A DNA stretch of 7,185 nt, taken from contig DAICYU010000207.1 in assembly GCA_027311485.1 (NCBI GenBank), positions 1 through 7,185 of the forward strand. Reading direction: 5' to 3'. This DNA comes from Acetobacteraceae bacterium. Its GTDB lineage: Bacteria; Pseudomonadota; Alphaproteobacteria; Acetobacterales; Acetobacteraceae. This document shows, one piece after another, positions 5,747-7,185 of this stretch. Within the stretch, counting starts at the first letter, position 1; the number at the start of each line of letters is the position of its first letter. The position numbers and the translations under genes are program-made. The notes beneath the pieces are model-generated. The model did not search any database. It was not told the DNA's origin and saw only the letters and a list, made by a program, of their open reading frames with translations.

Positions 5747-6717
5747 ACCGTGTCGCCGCCGCCGCCCTGCTGTGCCTGACCGTTTCCCCGGCGTGGGCGC
5801 AGCAGCTCGATCTTTCGCACGGCGGTCCGATCGACATCACCGCCCGGGACGGTATCGAGTGGCGACAGGCTGAGCAGGAAGTCATCGCACGCGGCGACGC
5901 GCGGGCCGTGCGCAACAATGTCACAGTCACGGCCGACCGGCTGATCGCATGGTATCGAAAAAAGGGTGCCGCAGGCGCGCAAGCGCCTTCCCCTGCGGCC
6001 GGCCTGGCTGGCGACACCTCGACCGAAGGCAACGAGATTTACCGCCTTCAGGCCGAGGGGCATGTTCATATCTTTACCGCGACGGATCATGCGCAGGGCG
6101 ACAAGGCGACCTATGACATGGACCAGAGCGTGATGGTGATGACGGGCCGTGACCTAAAGCTGACCACGCCGAACGACGTTATCACCGCCCGGGATGACCT
6201 CGAATATTGGCCGCAGAAGCACATGGCGGTCGCTCGTGGCAATGCCGTGGTGATAACCAGCGATGGCAAGCGTGTGGCGGCGGATACACTGGTGGCCTAT
6301 ACCACGGACAATCCACCGCCGAATGGCTCCGCCACGCAGGTTGGCGCTAAAAACGCCCCCAACGCGTCTGGTGATCCGGTTGCGTCGTCCGGCAAGCTGG
6401 AGCGGGTGGAGGCGTTTGGTCATGTGTCGATCCGCACGCCGACTGATACGGTGACCGGCGATCGCGGCGTTTACGTCCTTGCCACGGGGATGGCGCGCCT
6501 GGCCGGCAACGTGCAGATTACCCGTGGTCAGAATCAGCTGAACGGCGCCGAGGCGGATGTGAACATGAAGACAGGGATAGCGACCCTTGTTGCCGCCAGC
6601 AGCGGACGCGTGCACGGGCTCGTGCTGCCGAATGATACGAGCAACAAGTCTTTGGGCAATGACGCTGCCGCTGGTTCGGCCAAGCCGACACCAGCGCCCG
6701 CGGGCAAGAAGCCGTGA
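5743..6717 (+). CDS. lptA: LPS transport periplasmic protein LptA (OstA domain), long form
   Basis: A 324-residue periplasmic protein that bridges LptC and LptD in LPS transport. A Sec signal peptide (residues 1-19, VAAAALLCLTV then AWA before QQ) precedes OstA-type beta segments: IEWRQAEQEVIARGDARAV to LIAWY (38-71), IYRLQAEGHVHIFT to LVAYTT (99-188), and LERVEAFGHVSIRT to GIATLVAA (219-285). These resemble three jellyroll units separated by Ala/Pro/Gly-rich linkers (about 74-96 and 190-217). The C-terminus is a low-complexity Ala/Pro/Gly/Lys tail. E. coli LptA has 185 residues, so this is much longer; long forms occur in alphaproteobacteria. The start is TTG overlapping the lptC stop as TTGA, with GGGGCGG 5-11 bases upstream; the first codons TTG-AAC are the same as in kdsD. 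The gene ends overlapping lptB as GTGA. Confidence 0.9.
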   Translation: MNRVAAAALLCLTVSPAWAQQLDLSHGGPIDITARDGIEWRQAEQEVIARGDARAVRNNVTVTADRLIAWYRKKGAAGAQAPSPAAGLAGDTSTEGNEIYRLQAEGHVHIFTATDHAQGDKATYDMDQSVMVMTGRDLKLTTPNDVITARDDLEYWPQKHMAVARGNAVVITSDGKRVAADTLVAYTTDNPPPNGSATQVGAKNAPNASGDPVASSGKLERVEAFGHVSIRTPTDTVTGDRGVYVLATGMARLAGNVQITRGQNQLNGAEADVNMKTGIATLVAASSGRVHGLVLPNDTSNKSLGNDAAAGSAKPTPAPAGKKP

Positions 6718-7185
6718 ACGTGATGCGGGAACCCCGGCCGGAACGGCCGTACGGTGTGGACCACAGCGGCGGCCTGACGGCCCGCGCGGTTGGCAAGACG
6801 TACAAGGGTCGGCCGGTGGTGCGAAATGTCTCGGTCACCCTGCATCGGGGGGAGGCTGTTGGCCTGCTGGGCCCTAACGGCGCGGGCAAGACTACGACCT
6901 TCTACATGATTGTCGGCCTGGTAAGGCCCGATACCGGCGCCATCGGCCTGGATGGCGCAGACATCACCCGTTTGCCGATGTACCGCCGGGCGCGGCTGGG
7001 CATTGGCTACCTGCCACAGGAAGCCAGTGTGTTTCGCGGCCTGAATGTTGAACAGAACATTATGGCTGCGCTGGAGGTGATCGAACCTGATGCCGGCACC
7101 CGCAAGCTGATGCTGGATGAGCTGCTGGCCGAGTTTGGCATAGGACATTTACGCCGGACGCCAGCCCTGGCGTTGTCGGGCGGTG
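6714..7185 (+). CDS. lptB: LPS export ABC transporter ATPase LptB (3' truncated by window)
   Basis: The N-terminal 157 residues of the cytoplasmic ATPase that powers LPS extraction with LptFG. Visible motifs are the Walker A GPNGAGKTT (53-61), TFYMIVGLVRPDTG (62-75), the Q-loop region GIGYLPQEASVFRGLNVEQN (96-115) and the start of the ABC signature LSGG (154-157), where the window ends. GIGYLPQEAS and TFYM are diagnostic of LptB rather than a generic ABC ATPase. The Walker B, D-loop and H-loop lie beyond the window. The GTG at 6714 overlaps the lptA stop as GTGA, matching the upstream junctions. An in-frame ATG at 6723 is an alternative start, and neither has a strong Shine-Dalgarno sequence. 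The N-terminus is about 20 residues longer than in E. coli LptB. Confidence 0.93.
   Translation, partial: MNVMREPRPERPYGVDHSGGLTARAVGKTYKGRPVVRNVSVTLHRGEAVGLLGPNGAGKTTTFYMIVGLVRPDTGAIGLDGADITRLPMYRRARLGIGYLPQEASVFRGLNVEQNIMAALEVIEPDAGTRKLMLDELLAEFGIGHLRRTPALALSGG

Noticed and set aside
1..7185. CRISPR arrays, insertion sequences, defence or toxin-antitoxin systems
   Set aside because: No regularly spaced repeats, transposase motifs or terminal inverted repeats were found on either strand; apart from the first few hundred bases the window is ordinary core-genome content.

Overview
The window looks like chromosomal DNA from a high-GC Gram-negative alphaproteobacterium, most likely Rhodospirillales and close to the Acetobacteraceae. 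This rests on GC-rich codon use, a short ribonuclease D without an HRDC domain, a bacterial NDUFA9-like protein, and a kdsD-lptC-lptA-lptB cluster whose proteins have alphaproteobacterial features: a long LptA, and an LptC with an extended basic N-terminal tail. The family assignment is inference; no database search was possible.

Layout. Positions 1-519 (minus strand) hold the N-terminal part of a zinc-independent quinone oxidoreductase. It stops being recognisable near position 147. The DNA beyond it, to the window edge, reads as a hydrophobic segment in another minus-strand frame, so this looks like a rearrangement junction. Positions 526-763 are a 238-base divergent intergenic stretch with no convincing promoter or RNA. 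Positions 764-1960 (plus) encode a probable Tat-exported SMP-30/gluconolactonase-type lactonase. It converges on a minus-strand gene at 2047-3012, an NDUFA9-like atypical SDR protein linked to respiratory complex I. A nested inverted repeat at 1966-2041 separates the two and is probably a bidirectional terminator. Positions 3013-3189 hold divergent promoters, one for the NDUFA9-like gene and one for tRNA-Leu(CAG) at 3190-3276. Five bases after the encoded CCA comes ribonuclease D (3282-3935). A 144-base promoter region follows, then a tightly packed operon: kdsD (4080-5069), lptC (5066-5746), lptA (5743-6717) and lptB (6714 to the window edge, truncated).

How the genes work together. The right half is a lipopolysaccharide module. 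KdsD makes arabinose 5-phosphate for the Kdo of the inner core. LptB is the ATPase of the LPS extractor, LptC is its membrane-anchored periplasmic partner, and LptA is the periplasmic bridge to the outer membrane. Each junction in this operon is a 4-base overlap of stop and start (ATGA, TTGA, GTGA), which suggests translational coupling. A four-codon ORF ending in the same kind of overlap precedes kdsD. The tRNA-Leu and rnd genes appear to share a transcript, joining a tRNA to a tRNA-processing exonuclease. The left half is a set of unrelated metabolic and respiratory genes.

I did not find a clearly new multi-gene system. The most unusual items are the broken quinone oxidoreductase junction, the tRNA-rnd juxtaposition without a Shine-Dalgarno sequence, and the unbroken run of 4-base overlaps through the LPS operon.
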